NCBI RefSeq assembly: GCF_001598415.1
Contig: NZ_BCYX01000001.1
Coordinates: 1-64,000 of the forward strand
Direction of reading: 5' to 3'
Source: Sphingomonas mali NBRC 15500
GTDB taxonomy: Bacteria; Pseudomonadota; Alphaproteobacteria; Sphingomonadales; Sphingomonadaceae
DNA: 64,000 nucleotides
Under the pieces are notes generated by a model. The model made no database searches. It had not been told where the DNA came from and saw nothing but the letters and a program-made list of their open reading frames with translations. This document shows, in pieces, positions 46,024 through 55,522 of this stretch. A program made the position numbers and the translations under genes. Positions within the stretch are counted from its first letter, which is position 1. Each line of letters starts with the position of its first letter.

Positions 46024-46929
46024 ATGACCGAGCGGCCGCCCTTCATCGACGCGCACGTCCATCTGTGGGACCTGTCCCACATCCGCTATCCGTGGCTGAT
46101 GCCGCCGTTCGCGGAGGACGGCCCGAACGGCAGCGTGGAGCCGATCGCCAAGGGTTACGGGCTCGACGATTATCTTGCCGATGCACGCGGCTGGGACGTA
46201 CGAGGCATCGTCCATGTCGATGCCGGCGCCGATCCGGCGGACGCGCTGAAGGAGACCGATTGGCTGCAGGCGACGGCCGATGCGCGCGGCATGCCCAACG
46301 CGATCGTCGCCTTCGCCGCGTTGGACGACCCGAAGGTCGAGGCGTTGCTCGCCGCGCATGCCGGGCGCCGGTCGGTGCGCGGCATCCGCCATATCGTCAA
46401 CTGGCACCCCGATCCGGTGCGCACCTATACGCCGCGCGATGTAACCCGGGACGAAGCCTGGGCAGCGGGCTTCGCATTGCTCGGCAAATATGGCTTGAGC
46501 TTCGATCTCCAGGCCTATCCCGGCCAGTTTCCCGCTCTAGCGCCGTTGCTCGAACGGCATCCCGACGTACCGGTGATGATCAATCATGCCGGCATGATGG
46601 TCGGGGAGAGTGGCCGTGAGGAATGGCGCGCGGGGATGCGCGCACTTGCCGCGATCCCGCATGTCGCGGTCAAGATCTCGGGCATCGGCTTCGCCTTCCG
46701 CCCGTGGACGATCGAGCAGATGCGCAGCTATGTGCTCGAGACGATCGAGCTGTTCGGCACCGACCGCGCGATGTTCGCCAGCGATTTCCCGACCGACAAA
46801 TTGTTCGGCGGGTTCGACCAGCATCTTGATGCCTATAATGCCATCGTCGCCGATTTCAGCGACGACGAGCGCCGCGCCTTGTTCGCGGGCAACGCCAATC
46901 GACTATACCGCCTCGGCCTGACGCTCTGA
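46024..46929 (+). CDS. lra2: L-rhamnono-1,4-lactonase, amidohydrolase family
   Basis: A 301-aa amidohydrolase-2 (COG3618-type) enzyme: FIDAHVHLWD near residue 7 has the HxH metal motif, with later MINHAGMM (His) and ASDFPTDK (Asp). Family members open sugar lactones, and the neighbourhood points to L-rhamnono-lactone, giving L-rhamnonate for rhmD. The ATG is one base beyond the SDR stop (TGACATG), so translation is coupled. L-fuconolactone is a possible alternative substrate. Confidence 0.78.
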   Translation: MTERPPFIDAHVHLWDLSHIRYPWLMPPFAEDGPNGSVEPIAKGYGLDDYLADARGWDVRGIVHVDAGADPADALKETDWLQATADARGMPNAIVAFAALDDPKVEALLAAHAGRRSVRGIRHIVNWHPDPVRTYTPRDVTRDEAWAAGFALLGKYGLSFDLQAYPGQFPALAPLLERHPDVPVMINHAGMMVGESGREEWRAGMRALAAIPHVAVKISGIGFAFRPWTIEQMRSYVLETIELFGTDRAMFASDFPTDKLFGGFDQHLDAYNAIVADFSDDERRALFAGNANRLYRLGLTL

Positions 46930-46931
46930 TC

Positions 46932-49900
46932 ATGCGCATCGTCGATCTGCGCGCCGAATACACGATCGATCTGCTCGGTACCGATGTCAAGCGCCCGCGC
47001 CTGTCGTGGCGGATCGAAAGCGATCGGCCGGGTACCGTACAGGCGAGCTATCGCCTGCGCGCGGCCGACAGCGCCGAAGCGCTTACGGACGGCGCATTGC
47101 TGTGGGACAGCGGCGAGGTTGCGGGCTATGCGACCGTCGATATCGCTTATGGCGGCCCTACCCTTGCCCCCATGCAGCGCGTCTGGTGGTCGGTCGAGGC
47201 GACGGACGAGATCGGCGCCGCCGCATGCTCGGCGCCGAGCTGGTTCGAGACCGGCCTGACCGGGCACAATTCCTGGCACGCCGATTGGATCGAGGCGGAG
47301 GACGACAATGCCGCCGCCGACCGCGCCGCCGGGCTCGCCTGGGTGTGGAGCGAGACCGCGCTCGACGATCGCCCCCACGCCTTCCGCCTCGATTTCGAGG
47401 CGCCAGACGATCTGGTCCGCGCGGAAATATTGCTGGCGGGCAAGGATCATCTGCGCGGCGTCTGGATCAACGGCGCGCCGGCCCCGCTCGATCGGCATTT
47501 CGACTGGGACACCTACCTCCCCTTCTGGGGCACGCTCGCGCCTTATGCCGGCGACGTTCGGCCCGGTCGCAACAGCGTCTGCGCGCTGGTCGAGGCGGAC
47601 ACGACCGGCTTCTTTCCCGTCGACGGTGGCGCCTTCGCGGCGTTGATCCGGCTTCATCGCGCCGACGGCAGCGTCGAGCGCCTGGTCAGCGGGCCGGCCT
47701 GGAAGGTGCGCCCGAGTCCGCCCGCCGATTGGACGGGCGCCGATGCCGATACCTCGGACTGGGCTACCGCGCAGCCAAGCGGCGCGAATGTCCGCAACGA
47801 TCCGCGACCTTCGGAGCCGGGGATGCTGCTGCGGACCGAGTTCGACGCGCGGGGACCCGTGGTCGCGGCGCGGCTCTACGCGACAGCGCTCGGGGCCTAT
47901 GACGCACGGATTAACGGTCAGCCGGTCTCGGAGGCGTTGCTGGCGCCCGAAGTGACCGTCGCGCACGATCATATCCTTTACCAGACCTACGATGTGACCG
48001 ACCTGATTGCTCCCGGCGCCAACGCGCTCGCCGCGATGGTCGGCGACGGCTGGTATGCCAGCCCGTTCGGCTGGCGGATCGAGCGCTATGGCTTCGGCCC
48101 CGCGCCGCGCCGGCTGCGCGCGCAACTCCGCATCGATTATGCCGACGGCAGCAGCGAGTGGATCGCCACCGGACCCGATTGGCGGATTGCGCCCTCACCT
48201 GTCCTGAAGTCCGAAATTTATGACGGCGAAACCTATGACGCTCGGCTGGAGCGCGCGGGTTGGGACCAGCCGGGGTTCGACGACAGTGGCTGGGCACAGG
48301 CAAAAGTCGGTGAAGCGCCCAAAGCGCGGCTCGTCGCGCAGACATCGCCTGCGCTGAAGGCTACAGGGACACGCCGCGCGATCGCGGTCAGCGAGCCGCA
48401 ACCGGGGCGCTACATCTTCGATTTCGGTCAGAATTTCTCGGGCTGGGTGCGCATCCGGGCGACCGGACCGGCCGGCGCGACCGTCACCGCCAAATTTGCT
48501 GAGTTGCTCAACCCCGACGGCACAGCGGATCTGTCCAACCTCCGCCTCGCCAAGGCGACCGACAGTTTCACGCTCGCCGGGTCTGGCGAGGAAGTGTTCG
48601 AACCGCATTTCACCTATCACGGCTTCCGCTATGTCGAGATCGCCGGATATCCCGGCGTGCCGACGGCGGACGACATCGAAGGGGTCGTCGTCCACAGCGC
48701 ATGTCGCGAAACCGGCAGCATGACTTTCGCCGACGCGCCTTTGCTCCAGACGATCTGGCACAACGCTTTGTGGAGCCAGCGCTCCAACTTCTTCTCGGTG
48801 CCGACCGATTGCCCGCAGCGCGACGAGCGGATGGGATGGATGGGCGACATCCAGGTGTTCCTCGACGCCGCGGCGTTCAACATGGAGGTCGATCCCTTCA
48901 TCCGCCGCTTCCTGCTCGAAGCGCGCGCCGCGCAGCGGCCGGACGGCGCCTATCCGATCGTGGTGCCGCAGCCTCTGTCCTTCCCAGATGTGGTGACCGC
49001 GGGCTGGAGCGAGGCGGGCATCATCCTGCCCTGGCAACTCTGGCAGCGTTACGGCGACACCGCCGTGATCGACGAGAATTGGGCGGCAATGGAAGCCTGG
49101 ATGGACTTCGTCGCGCGAAGCAATCCCGATCATATCTGGCGCAACGACCGCGGACTCGACCTCGGCGACTGGCTGTCGGTCGATGCGATCAAGCCCGACG
49201 ACGAGACGACGCCGCGCGTGCTCTGCGCGACCGCTTATTGGGCCTGGTCGGCGGCATTGATGACAGAGATGGCAGAGGCGACCAGCCGTTTCGCCGATGC
49301 CGACCGGTATCGCGCTCTTCGCGAGAAGATCGGGCAAGCCTTCGCCGCCGAATTCGTCGCAGCCGACGGCACCGCCGGCAATGGCAGCCAGGCCAGCCAG
49401 GTGCTCGCCTTGTTCATGGATCTGGTGCCCGGCGACCGACGCGACGCCGCAGCCGATGTGCTGACCGCGGATATCCGCAAGCGCGGCATGAAATTATCGA
49501 CTGGCTTTCTCGGAACGCCCTACATCCTCGACGTGCTGGCCGATGCCGGCCGCCTGGAGGAAGTCGCCGGACTGCTGCTCCAGACCGGCTATCCCAGCTG
49601 GGGCTATATGCCGGAGAAGGGCGCGACCACGATGTGGGAGCGGTGGAACGGCGACACCGGCGACCTGTCGATGAACAGCTACAACCATTATGCGTTCGGC
49701 GCGATCGTCGGGTTCTTCTATCGCCGCCTGGCGGGTATCGCGCCCGCCGCACCCGGCTTCCGCCGCATCGCCGCGCGGCCATTGTGGCTGCCGCAGATCG
49801 GCCGCGTGTCGGCGCGCTACGACTCACTGGTCGGCCCGATCGAGACGAGTACGGACGGCAATGCCGAGCAGTTGACGCGGTTCGCGCTGTCGATCCCCGC

Positions 49901-50051
49901 CAACACTATCGCCGAGGTCGAACTGCCTGCGGGCGATTGGCGTGACAGCGGCCATGGCCTCGATGCGCGTCCCGCGATCAGCGCGCTCACCAATGATGGC
50001 CAATCGATCCGCTTCGAGGTCGGCGCCGGACGCTACGATTTCACGATATAA
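46932..50051 (+). CDS. Alpha-L-rhamnosidase, glycoside hydrolase family 78
   Basis: A 1039-aa multidomain enzyme: N-terminal Bac_rhamnosid-type beta domains, an (alpha/alpha)6 barrel in the centre, and a C-terminal beta domain. The catalytic region has PTDCPQRDERMGWMGD (Asp626 and Glu632, the likely general acid) and MWERWNGD with Glu903, the likely base. There is no signal peptide, so it acts in the cytoplasm on imported rhamnosides, unlike the exported GH106. It starts 2 bp after the lactonase gene and precedes a racemase-fold gene by 19 bp. Confidence 0.93.
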   Translation: MRIVDLRAEYTIDLLGTDVKRPRLSWRIESDRPGTVQASYRLRAADSAEALTDGALLWDSGEVAGYATVDIAYGGPTLAPMQRVWWSVEATDEIGAAACSAPSWFETGLTGHNSWHADWIEAEDDNAAADRAAGLAWVWSETALDDRPHAFRLDFEAPDDLVRAEILLAGKDHLRGVWINGAPAPLDRHFDWDTYLPFWGTLAPYAGDVRPGRNSVCALVEADTTGFFPVDGGAFAALIRLHRADGSVERLVSGPAWKVRPSPPADWTGADADTSDWATAQPSGANVRNDPRPSEPGMLLRTEFDARGPVVAARLYATALGAYDARINGQPVSEALLAPEVTVAHDHILYQTYDVTDLIAPGANALAAMVGDGWYASPFGWRIERYGFGPAPRRLRAQLRIDYADGSSEWIATGPDWRIAPSPVLKSEIYDGETYDARLERAGWDQPGFDDSGWAQAKVGEAPKARLVAQTSPALKATGTRRAIAVSEPQPGRYIFDFGQNFSGWVRIRATGPAGATVTAKFAELLNPDGTADLSNLRLAKATDSFTLAGSGEEVFEPHFTYHGFRYVEIAGYPGVPTADDIEGVVVHSACRETGSMTFADAPLLQTIWHNALWSQRSNFFSVPTDCPQRDERMGWMGDIQVFLDAAAFNMEVDPFIRRFLLEARAAQRPDGAYPIVVPQPLSFPDVVTAGWSEAGIILPWQLWQRYGDTAVIDENWAAMEAWMDFVARSNPDHIWRNDRGLDLGDWLSVDAIKPDDETTPRVLCATAYWAWSAALMTEMAEATSRFADADRYRALREKIGQAFAAEFVAADGTAGNGSQASQVLALFMDLVPGDRRDAAADVLTADIRKRGMKLSTGFLGTPYILDVLADAGRLEEVAGLLLQTGYPSWGYMPEKGATTMWERWNGDTGDLSMNSYNHYAFGAIVGFFYRRLAGIAPAAPGFRRIAARPLWLPQIGRVSARYDSLVGPIETSTDGNAEQLTRFALSIPANTIAEVELPAGDWRDSGHGLDARPAISALTNDGQSIRFEVGAGRYDFTI

Positions 50052-50070
50052 GCCCTGAGAGGAACTACCC

Positions 50071-50739
50071 GTGGCCACGCTAGGACTCATCCACAATTCG
50101 CCGATGCTGGCACCCGTGTTCAACGAGATCGCCGCGCGGGTGATGCCCGATGTCCGGCTGCTCCACTTCGTCGATGAGAGCACGATCAAGAACACGATCG
50201 CGGCCGGCCACCTCCAGAAGGCGACGATGCGCCAGGTCATCCGGCTGGTCGGCTCGGCATTCGACGCGGGTTGCGATGCGGCGCTGGTGACCTGCTCGTC
50301 GATCGGCCGCGCGGTCGACATGGCCGCCGAACTCTACGACCAGCCGGTTCTGCGCGTCGATCGGGCGATGGCGGAAAAAGCCGTCGCGACCGGCAAGCGG
50401 GTCGGCGTGGTGGCAACCCTGTCGACCACGCTCGAGCCCACCGCAGAGCTGGTCCGCCGTGTCGCCGCCGAGCAGGGCAAGCAGATCGAGATCGTCGAGC
50501 ATCTCTGCCAGGGTGCGTTCGACGCGGTGATGGCGGGCGACGGCGCGACCCACGACCGTATCGTCGCCGAAGGGCTGACCGAGGGCATGAAAGGCGTGGA
50601 CGCGATCGTGCTGGCGCAGGCGTCGATGGCGCGTGTCGTCGCCAGTCTGCCCGAAGGCGCGGTATCGGCACCGGTCTATTCGAGTCCGGAGCTCGGCATG
50701 GAGCGAGCGCGCGACGTGCTGGCGAGCCTGGGCCGTTGA
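50071..50739 (+). CDS. Asp/Glu racemase-superfamily protein
   Basis: A 222-aa protein of the Asp/Glu/hydantoin racemase fold. The first active-site cysteine is kept (Cys75 in VTCSSIGRA), but the usual second cysteine (LGCT) is replaced: the matching segment reads VLAQASMARV. It may therefore be a lyase, isomerase or decarboxylase rather than a two-base racemase. It lies in the rhamnose operon between GH78 and an MFS gene and overlaps the latter by 4 bases (TTGA). Starts at GTG after GAGAGGAAC. Confidence 0.72.
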   Translation: MATLGLIHNSPMLAPVFNEIAARVMPDVRLLHFVDESTIKNTIAAGHLQKATMRQVIRLVGSAFDAGCDAALVTCSSIGRAVDMAAELYDQPVLRVDRAMAEKAVATGKRVGVVATLSTTLEPTAELVRRVAAEQGKQIEIVEHLCQGAFDAVMAGDGATHDRIVAEGLTEGMKGVDAIVLAQASMARVVASLPEGAVSAPVYSSPELGMERARDVLASLGR

Positions 50740-52001
50740 AGAAGCGCTACGCGGTCGTCGGGTTGCTCGCGCTCCTGTCGATCATCACCTTTCTCGATCG
50801 GATGGCGATCGCGGTTACCGGCACGTCGATCCAGAAGGATCTGAACATCGGCGCCGAGCAATGGGGCTGGATCCTCGGCGCTTATGTCATCGCCTACGCC
50901 GTGTTCGAAATCCCGTCGGGAGCGATGGGCGACGCGCATGGTTATCGCCGGGAATTGACGCGGATAACGATCTGGTGGTCGGTGTTCACCGCGGCGACCG
51001 CGGTGTGCCGCAACTTCTGGCAGCTCATGGGCGCCCGCTTCCTGTTCGGACTGGGTGCGGCGGGCGCCTATCCCAATATGTCGGGTGTGCTCTATCGCTG
51101 GTTGCCGGCGCGCGAACGCGCGCGGGGGCAAGGGGTGATCTGGGCAGCAAGCCGGTTCGGTGGCGCGCTGGCGCCGCTGTTGCTCGTGCCGATCAACAAA
51201 TATTTCGGCTGGCACGCCGTGTTCATCGCGCTGGGCGCGATCGGGTTCTGCTGGGCGATCGCGTGGCGAAGCTGGTTCCGCGACCGACCCGCCGACCAGC
51301 CCGGCATCGCGCCGGAGGAAGTGGCCGACATCGGCAGTGACGATAGCGGCAGTCACCTCGGCACCCCTTGGCGTCGGCTGCTCGGCTTGCCGCAGCTCTG
51401 GCTGATCACGGCCGCCTATTTCTTTTACGCCTTCGGCAGTTGGTTCTTCTTCGGCTGGTTTCCGACCTGGATGGTCAAGGGCGCGCATTTCACCGAAGCC
51501 GAAATGGGCCTGTACGGCGCGATCCCGTTCCTGCTCGGCGTGGTCGGCAATCTCGCGGGTGGCGTGCTGTGCGACCGGCTGGCGACCCGGATCGGTATCC
51601 GGCGCGCCTACAAGATCATCGCCAGTATCTGCCTTACGCTGACCGCGATCCTGCTGGTCGCGCTCAGCCTCGCCGCCACCAAGACCGCGGTCGTATTGCT
51701 GTCAGGCTCCGCCTTCATGGTCATGGACCTGATGCTGCCGAGCGCCTGGGCGATGTGCATGGCGATCGGCGGGCGCTACGGCGGCACCGCGAGCGGGGTG
51801 ATGAATACGGCGGGCAATATCGGCGGCTTCGTCTGCTCGGTTGCGTTCGGCCATGTCGTGGCGTCGACCGGCAATTACGCGCTGCCGCTTCAGGGCGTGG
51901 CAGTGATGGTGCTCGTCGCTGCCGGTATCTTCACGCTTGTCGACTGCACCAAAGGGTTCGATCACAAGATCGCGCCCGAAAAGGATCTGGTGGCCGCATG
52001 A
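50736..52001 (+). CDS. MFS transporter, anion:cation symporter (hexuronate/galactonate) type
   Basis: A 421-aa carrier with 12 predicted helices. FLDRMAIAVTGTSIQKDLNI after the first helix and the GAMGDAHGYRRE loop are typical of the ACS group that imports sugar acids such as hexuronates or galactonate. In this operon it could bring in rhamnose, rhamnonate or an oligosaccharide. The start is TTG 50736, which overlaps the preceding stop; it overlaps the GH42 gene by 4 bases. Confidence 0.82.
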   Translation: MKKRYAVVGLLALLSIITFLDRMAIAVTGTSIQKDLNIGAEQWGWILGAYVIAYAVFEIPSGAMGDAHGYRRELTRITIWWSVFTAATAVCRNFWQLMGARFLFGLGAAGAYPNMSGVLYRWLPARERARGQGVIWAASRFGGALAPLLLVPINKYFGWHAVFIALGAIGFCWAIAWRSWFRDRPADQPGIAPEEVADIGSDDSGSHLGTPWRRLLGLPQLWLITAAYFFYAFGSWFFFGWFPTWMVKGAHFTEAEMGLYGAIPFLLGVVGNLAGGVLCDRLATRIGIRRAYKIIASICLTLTAILLVALSLAATKTAVVLLSGSAFMVMDLMLPSAWAMCMAIGGRYGGTASGVMNTAGNIGGFVCSVAFGHVVASTGNYALPLQGVAVMVLVAAGIFTLVDCTKGFDHKIAPEKDLVAA

Positions 52002-54085
52002 TCCGCAAGCTCTCTATCGCCATTGCCGGCGTCGCGTTGATCGCCGGCGCCGTTCCGGTCGCGCCATCATTCGCCAAGCCGCCGGCAGCCGCGCCTCTTC
52101 CCGTTGCCCAAGAACGGCTCTGGCTGGGATCGGCCTGGTATCCCGAGCAATGGCCGGAAAGCGCCTGGCCCGAGGATTTGCGGCTGATGAAGGGTGCCGG
52201 CGCCAATGTCGTCCGCATCGGCGAATATGGCTGGAGCCGGATGGAGCCGAGCGAGGGCCAATATGATTTCGGCTGGCTGGTCCGCGCCGTCCGGCTCGCC
52301 GCCAAATACGACATCAAGGTCGTGGTCGGCACGCCGACCGATACGCCACCCGCCTGGCTGACCGAGAAATATCCCGACACGTTGCAGGTCGACGGCAGCG
52401 GCAAGCGGCTGGGCCATGGCGGTCGGCGGCAATTCTCCATCTCGTCGCAACGCTATCGCGTACTCGCTCGCGACATCGTCACGCGGATGGCACAGGCGCT
52501 GAAGGACGAACCCAACGTCATCGGCTGGCAGGTCGGCAACGAACCGACTGACGAAAGCTACGACCCGGAGGCGCGCGCAGCCTGGGTCGCGTGGCTCAAG
52601 GCGCGTTATGGCACACTCGACGCGCTCAACGAGGCGTGGACGACCGCTTATTGGTCACAGACCTATAGCGCCTGGGATCAAGTGCCGTTCAATACCGACA
52701 AGGGCAATCCCGGCTGGATGCTCGAGCTCAAGCGCTTCATCACCGCGCAATGGGGCGAGTTCCACCGCAACCAGCGCGACGCGATCCGCGCGGTGGTCGG
52801 ACCGAAGCCGTTCATCACCGTCAATCTGGGCGGCCTTGGCTGGGCCGACCGCTTCGATCGCTATGCGATCAACCGCGACCTCGATCTCGCCTCGTGGGAC
52901 GATTACGTCGGCACCGGCCATCTCAAGCCCTATCGCAACGGCGCCACGCATGATCTGGTGCGCGGCTGGAAACGGCGCAATTTCTGGGTGATGGAGACGC
53001 AGCCCGGCTTCGTGAACTGGGCGCCGGTCAGCAACATCCTCTATCCCGGCGAGACGCGCGCGATGGCCTGGCAGGCGATCGGGCATGGTGCCGACGCGGT
53101 GCTCTATTGGCAGTGGCGCAACGCGCTGAACGGCCAGGAGACGATGCATGGATCGGTGGTTGGGCCCGACGGCAAGCCATTGCCGATCTATCCCGAGATC
53201 CAGGCGCTGGGCCGCGAATTCGCCAAGGCCTCGCCGATGCTGGCCGGCACCAGTCCGGTATCCTCCGTCGCATTGCTCCAGGATTATCCGAGCCGCTGGG
53301 CGATCGATTTCCAGCTCCACCATCGCGATTACGATCAGATCGAGGTGCTGCTCGATTATTATCGGCCGCTCAAGGATGCGCTGGGAGCCGTTGACATCGT
53401 CGAGGCGGCCAATGCGCCGCTCGACGGATACAAATTGGTCGTCGCGCCCAGCCTCAACGTCATCACCGATGCGATGGCGAAGCGGCTGGCCGATTACGTC
53501 CAGCGCGGCGGGCACCTGATCCTGGGTCCGCGATCAGGGATGAAGGACGCATTCAACCGCCTCGATCCGCAGCGCCAGCCCGGTCCGCTCGCCGAGTTGC
53601 TGGGCGGGCGCGTCGAGCAATTCTACGCGCTGGACGAGAAGGTCGCGGTCGGCGACGGCAGCGCCTCGATCTGGGCCGAGCAACTGACGCCGACGTCGCC
53701 CGACACGCGGATTCTGCTGAGCTATGGCAAGGCCAATGGCTGGCTCGACGGCAAGGCCGCTGTGATCACGCGCAACGTTGGCAAGGGCAGCATCACTTAT
53801 GTCGGCGCCTTGGTCGACGACCATGTGATGGACGAACTGATCGGCGCGGCGGTGCGAGATGCCGGGGTGACGCGCGACTTCGCCGTGCCGGCGGATGTCG
53901 AGCTGATGACGCGCCAAGGCCAGGGGCGATCGATCGTCATCCTGATCAACCATGGCAGCGAGAGTCGGACCGTGGCGCTGCCGGAGACGATGGGCGACGT
54001 GCTGGCCGGCGGCCAGATGCGGTCGGTGACGTTGCCGGCGCAGGGTGTGGCAGTGCTATCGCGGTCGGTGCGGGGGAAGCCCTAG
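51998..54085 (+). CDS. Exported glycoside hydrolase family 42 beta-galactosidase-like enzyme
   Basis: A 695-aa secreted enzyme with signal peptide (MIRKLSIAIAGVALIAGA), GH42 TIM barrel (residues 45-400) and a trimerisation-like Rossmann domain followed by a small beta domain. The acid/base is Glu182 (VGNEPTD) and the nucleophile Glu333 (WVMETQPG). Such enzymes release beta-D-galactose, or in some cases alpha-L-arabinose or beta-D-fucose, from plant galactans. The ATG overlaps the MFS stop (ATGA); it is the last gene of the operon before a palindromic repeat. Confidence 0.85.
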   Translation: MIRKLSIAIAGVALIAGAVPVAPSFAKPPAAAPLPVAQERLWLGSAWYPEQWPESAWPEDLRLMKGAGANVVRIGEYGWSRMEPSEGQYDFGWLVRAVRLAAKYDIKVVVGTPTDTPPAWLTEKYPDTLQVDGSGKRLGHGGRRQFSISSQRYRVLARDIVTRMAQALKDEPNVIGWQVGNEPTDESYDPEARAAWVAWLKARYGTLDALNEAWTTAYWSQTYSAWDQVPFNTDKGNPGWMLELKRFITAQWGEFHRNQRDAIRAVVGPKPFITVNLGGLGWADRFDRYAINRDLDLASWDDYVGTGHLKPYRNGATHDLVRGWKRRNFWVMETQPGFVNWAPVSNILYPGETRAMAWQAIGHGADAVLYWQWRNALNGQETMHGSVVGPDGKPLPIYPEIQALGREFAKASPMLAGTSPVSSVALLQDYPSRWAIDFQLHHRDYDQIEVLLDYYRPLKDALGAVDIVEAANAPLDGYKLVVAPSLNVITDAMAKRLADYVQRGGHLILGPRSGMKDAFNRLDPQRQPGPLAELLGGRVEQFYALDEKVAVGDGSASIWAEQLTPTSPDTRILLSYGKANGWLDGKAAVITRNVGKGSITYVGALVDDHVMDELIGAAVRDAGVTRDFAVPADVELMTRQGQGRSIVILINHGSESRTVALPETMGDVLAGGQMRSVTLPAQGVAVLSRSVRGKP

Positions 54086-54086
54086 T

Positions 54087-54238
54087 TCCTCCCCGGCACG
54101 GGGAGGGGGACCATCGCGTAGCGATGGTGGAGGGGGCCCGCGACCGACTCATCGCAAGCGAAGAGGTTAGCGGATCGTGGGGCCCCTCCACCACGCGGCT
54201 ATGCCGCGCGGTCCCCCTCCCCGTTCCGGGGAGGAATT
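54087..54238. repeat. Paired inverted palindromic repeat (BIME-like)
   Basis: Two palindromic GC-rich units face each other: TCCTCCCC...GGGGAGGGGGACC near 54087-54112 and GGTCCCCCTCCCC...GGGGAGGA near 54213-54236, with GGTGGAGGGG and CCCCTCCACC in between. This REP-type element, common in sphingomonads, lies between the convergent GH42 and DUF1537 genes and may stop transcription from both sides. Confidence 0.75.
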
Positions 54239-54247
54239 TAGGAGCCG

Positions 54248-55522
54248 CTATCCTCCGAGCCTAACCGCTTCGAAAAATCCCTCGCCGCCCATCTGGCCGC
54301 CCTTCAGCACCAGTTCGAGCCCGTCTATCACCGGATCGGCGGCATGCGCGCGCACCAATGGCGCACCGCGCTCGATCGGGGCAGCCCAGGTCAATGCGTC
54401 GATACCCAATTGGGCGACGCCATGGCTCGACGTATCCCCACCGGCGAACAGGACGCGGCGCAATCCGGCCTGCCGTATCGCGGCACTCGCGACACGGCCC
54501 AGCGCGGAGCCCAACCGATCGCCTGCTGCCGGGGCGACCGCTCCGAGCGGGCCTTCCGCCGAATGGATCACCGCGCGGCCACCCTCGCTTAACGCGCCCC
54601 CGGCCGCCTGCACCAACCGTTCCTCTTCCGTGCTCTCGCCGCGCAGCAACGCGTCGACATCCGCGCGGATCGTGGTGAAGCCGTCGGTCGTGCTGCGCCC
54701 GATCTGCGCCGCCGTGGCCGGCGAGCAGCTTCCGCTCACTACCAGTAGCCGGTCGACCTCCTGCGCGCGTACGCTGCTCGGCTCGCCCGTGACGATCCCG
54801 ACCGCCCGCCACGCCAGCACCAGCGCGCGCGTGACACCCGAACTGCCCACCGCGAATTTCACCTTGCGGCCGAGCAGGACCGCACCGGTCGCGACGAGAT
54901 CGTCGACCGACAGTCCGTCGAACAGGATGCCTGCGGCGTCGCCCGCTTCCGCAAAGGCGGCGTCGGCTTCATCGGCGTGGATGCGATCGATCGGCACCAA
55001 CGCGATCCGCGCGTCGGTTTGCGCCGCGAGATGCAGGACAAGATCCGCCTCGTGCATCGGCGTCACCGGGTGGCGCGACATCGTCGGATGGCGGTCGATG
55101 CGAAACACCTCCGCCCCCGCCGCCGCGAAGAGATTGCCGAACGCGACGTAGCGGCGAAGATGCGGCGCGCCGACAACGATCGCCGCCGGACCACCGAAAG
55201 CGGCAACACCGAGGTCCAGCGCGCGCCCGATCGAGCCGGTGTGCGGACTGGAATCGAATGTCGAACAGGTCTTGTAATGGATGATCGCAGCGTCGCCGAG
55301 GCTGGCGAAAGCGCGCGGCAGATGGTCATCCATCCAGTCGGGCGAGCGGCTGCGGCTGTCACCGGCAAGGCCAATCGCCCGCGCCTCGGGGAAGCGTGCA
55401 CGCAATGCGGCATCGGGATCGCGCAGGAACAGGACCGCCGGTACCCCGCCCTCGGCGCATTGCTCGAGGACATCGGTCGATCCGGTAAAATCGTCGCCAT
55501 AGAAAGCGTAGAGTGGCGTCAC
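54248..55522 (-). CDS. DUF1537 four-carbon-acid sugar kinase-like protein
   Basis: A 424-aa kinase of the DUF1537 family, whose members phosphorylate 3-oxo or keto sugar acids (such as OtnK and the 3-oxo-isoapionate kinase OiaK). DDFTGS at residues 10-15, the TCSTFDSSPHTGSIG substrate loop, LVVSGSCSP and the C-terminal FAGGDTSSH and KGGQMGGEGFF nucleotide motifs are all present. The start is a GTG overlapping the RLP stop. By analogy it phosphorylates a 3-oxo acid that the RLP then decarboxylates or cleaves. Confidence 0.85.
   Translation of the reverse strand: MTPLYAFYGDDFTGSTDVLEQCAEGGVPAVLFLRDPDAALRARFPEARAIGLAGDSRSRSPDWMDDHLPRAFASLGDAAIIHYKTCSTFDSSPHTGSIGRALDLGVAAFGGPAAIVVGAPHLRRYVAFGNLFAAAGAEVFRIDRHPTMSRHPVTPMHEADLVLHLAAQTDARIALVPIDRIHADEADAAFAEAGDAAGILFDGLSVDDLVATGAVLLGRKVKFAVGSSGVTRALVLAWRAVGIVTGEPSSVRAQEVDRLLVVSGSCSPATAAQIGRSTTDGFTTIRADVDALLRGESTEEERLVQAAGGALSEGGRAVIHSAEGPLGAVAPAAGDRLGSALGRVASAAIRQAGLRRVLFAGGDTSSHGVAQLGIDALTWAAPIERGAPLVRAHAADPVIDGLELVLKGGQMGGEGFFEAVRLGG

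Noticed and set aside
54087..54238. The large palindrome as part of an insertion sequence or a CRISPR
   Set aside because: There is no transposase, no target duplication and no repeat-spacer pattern; it fits a REP-type element.
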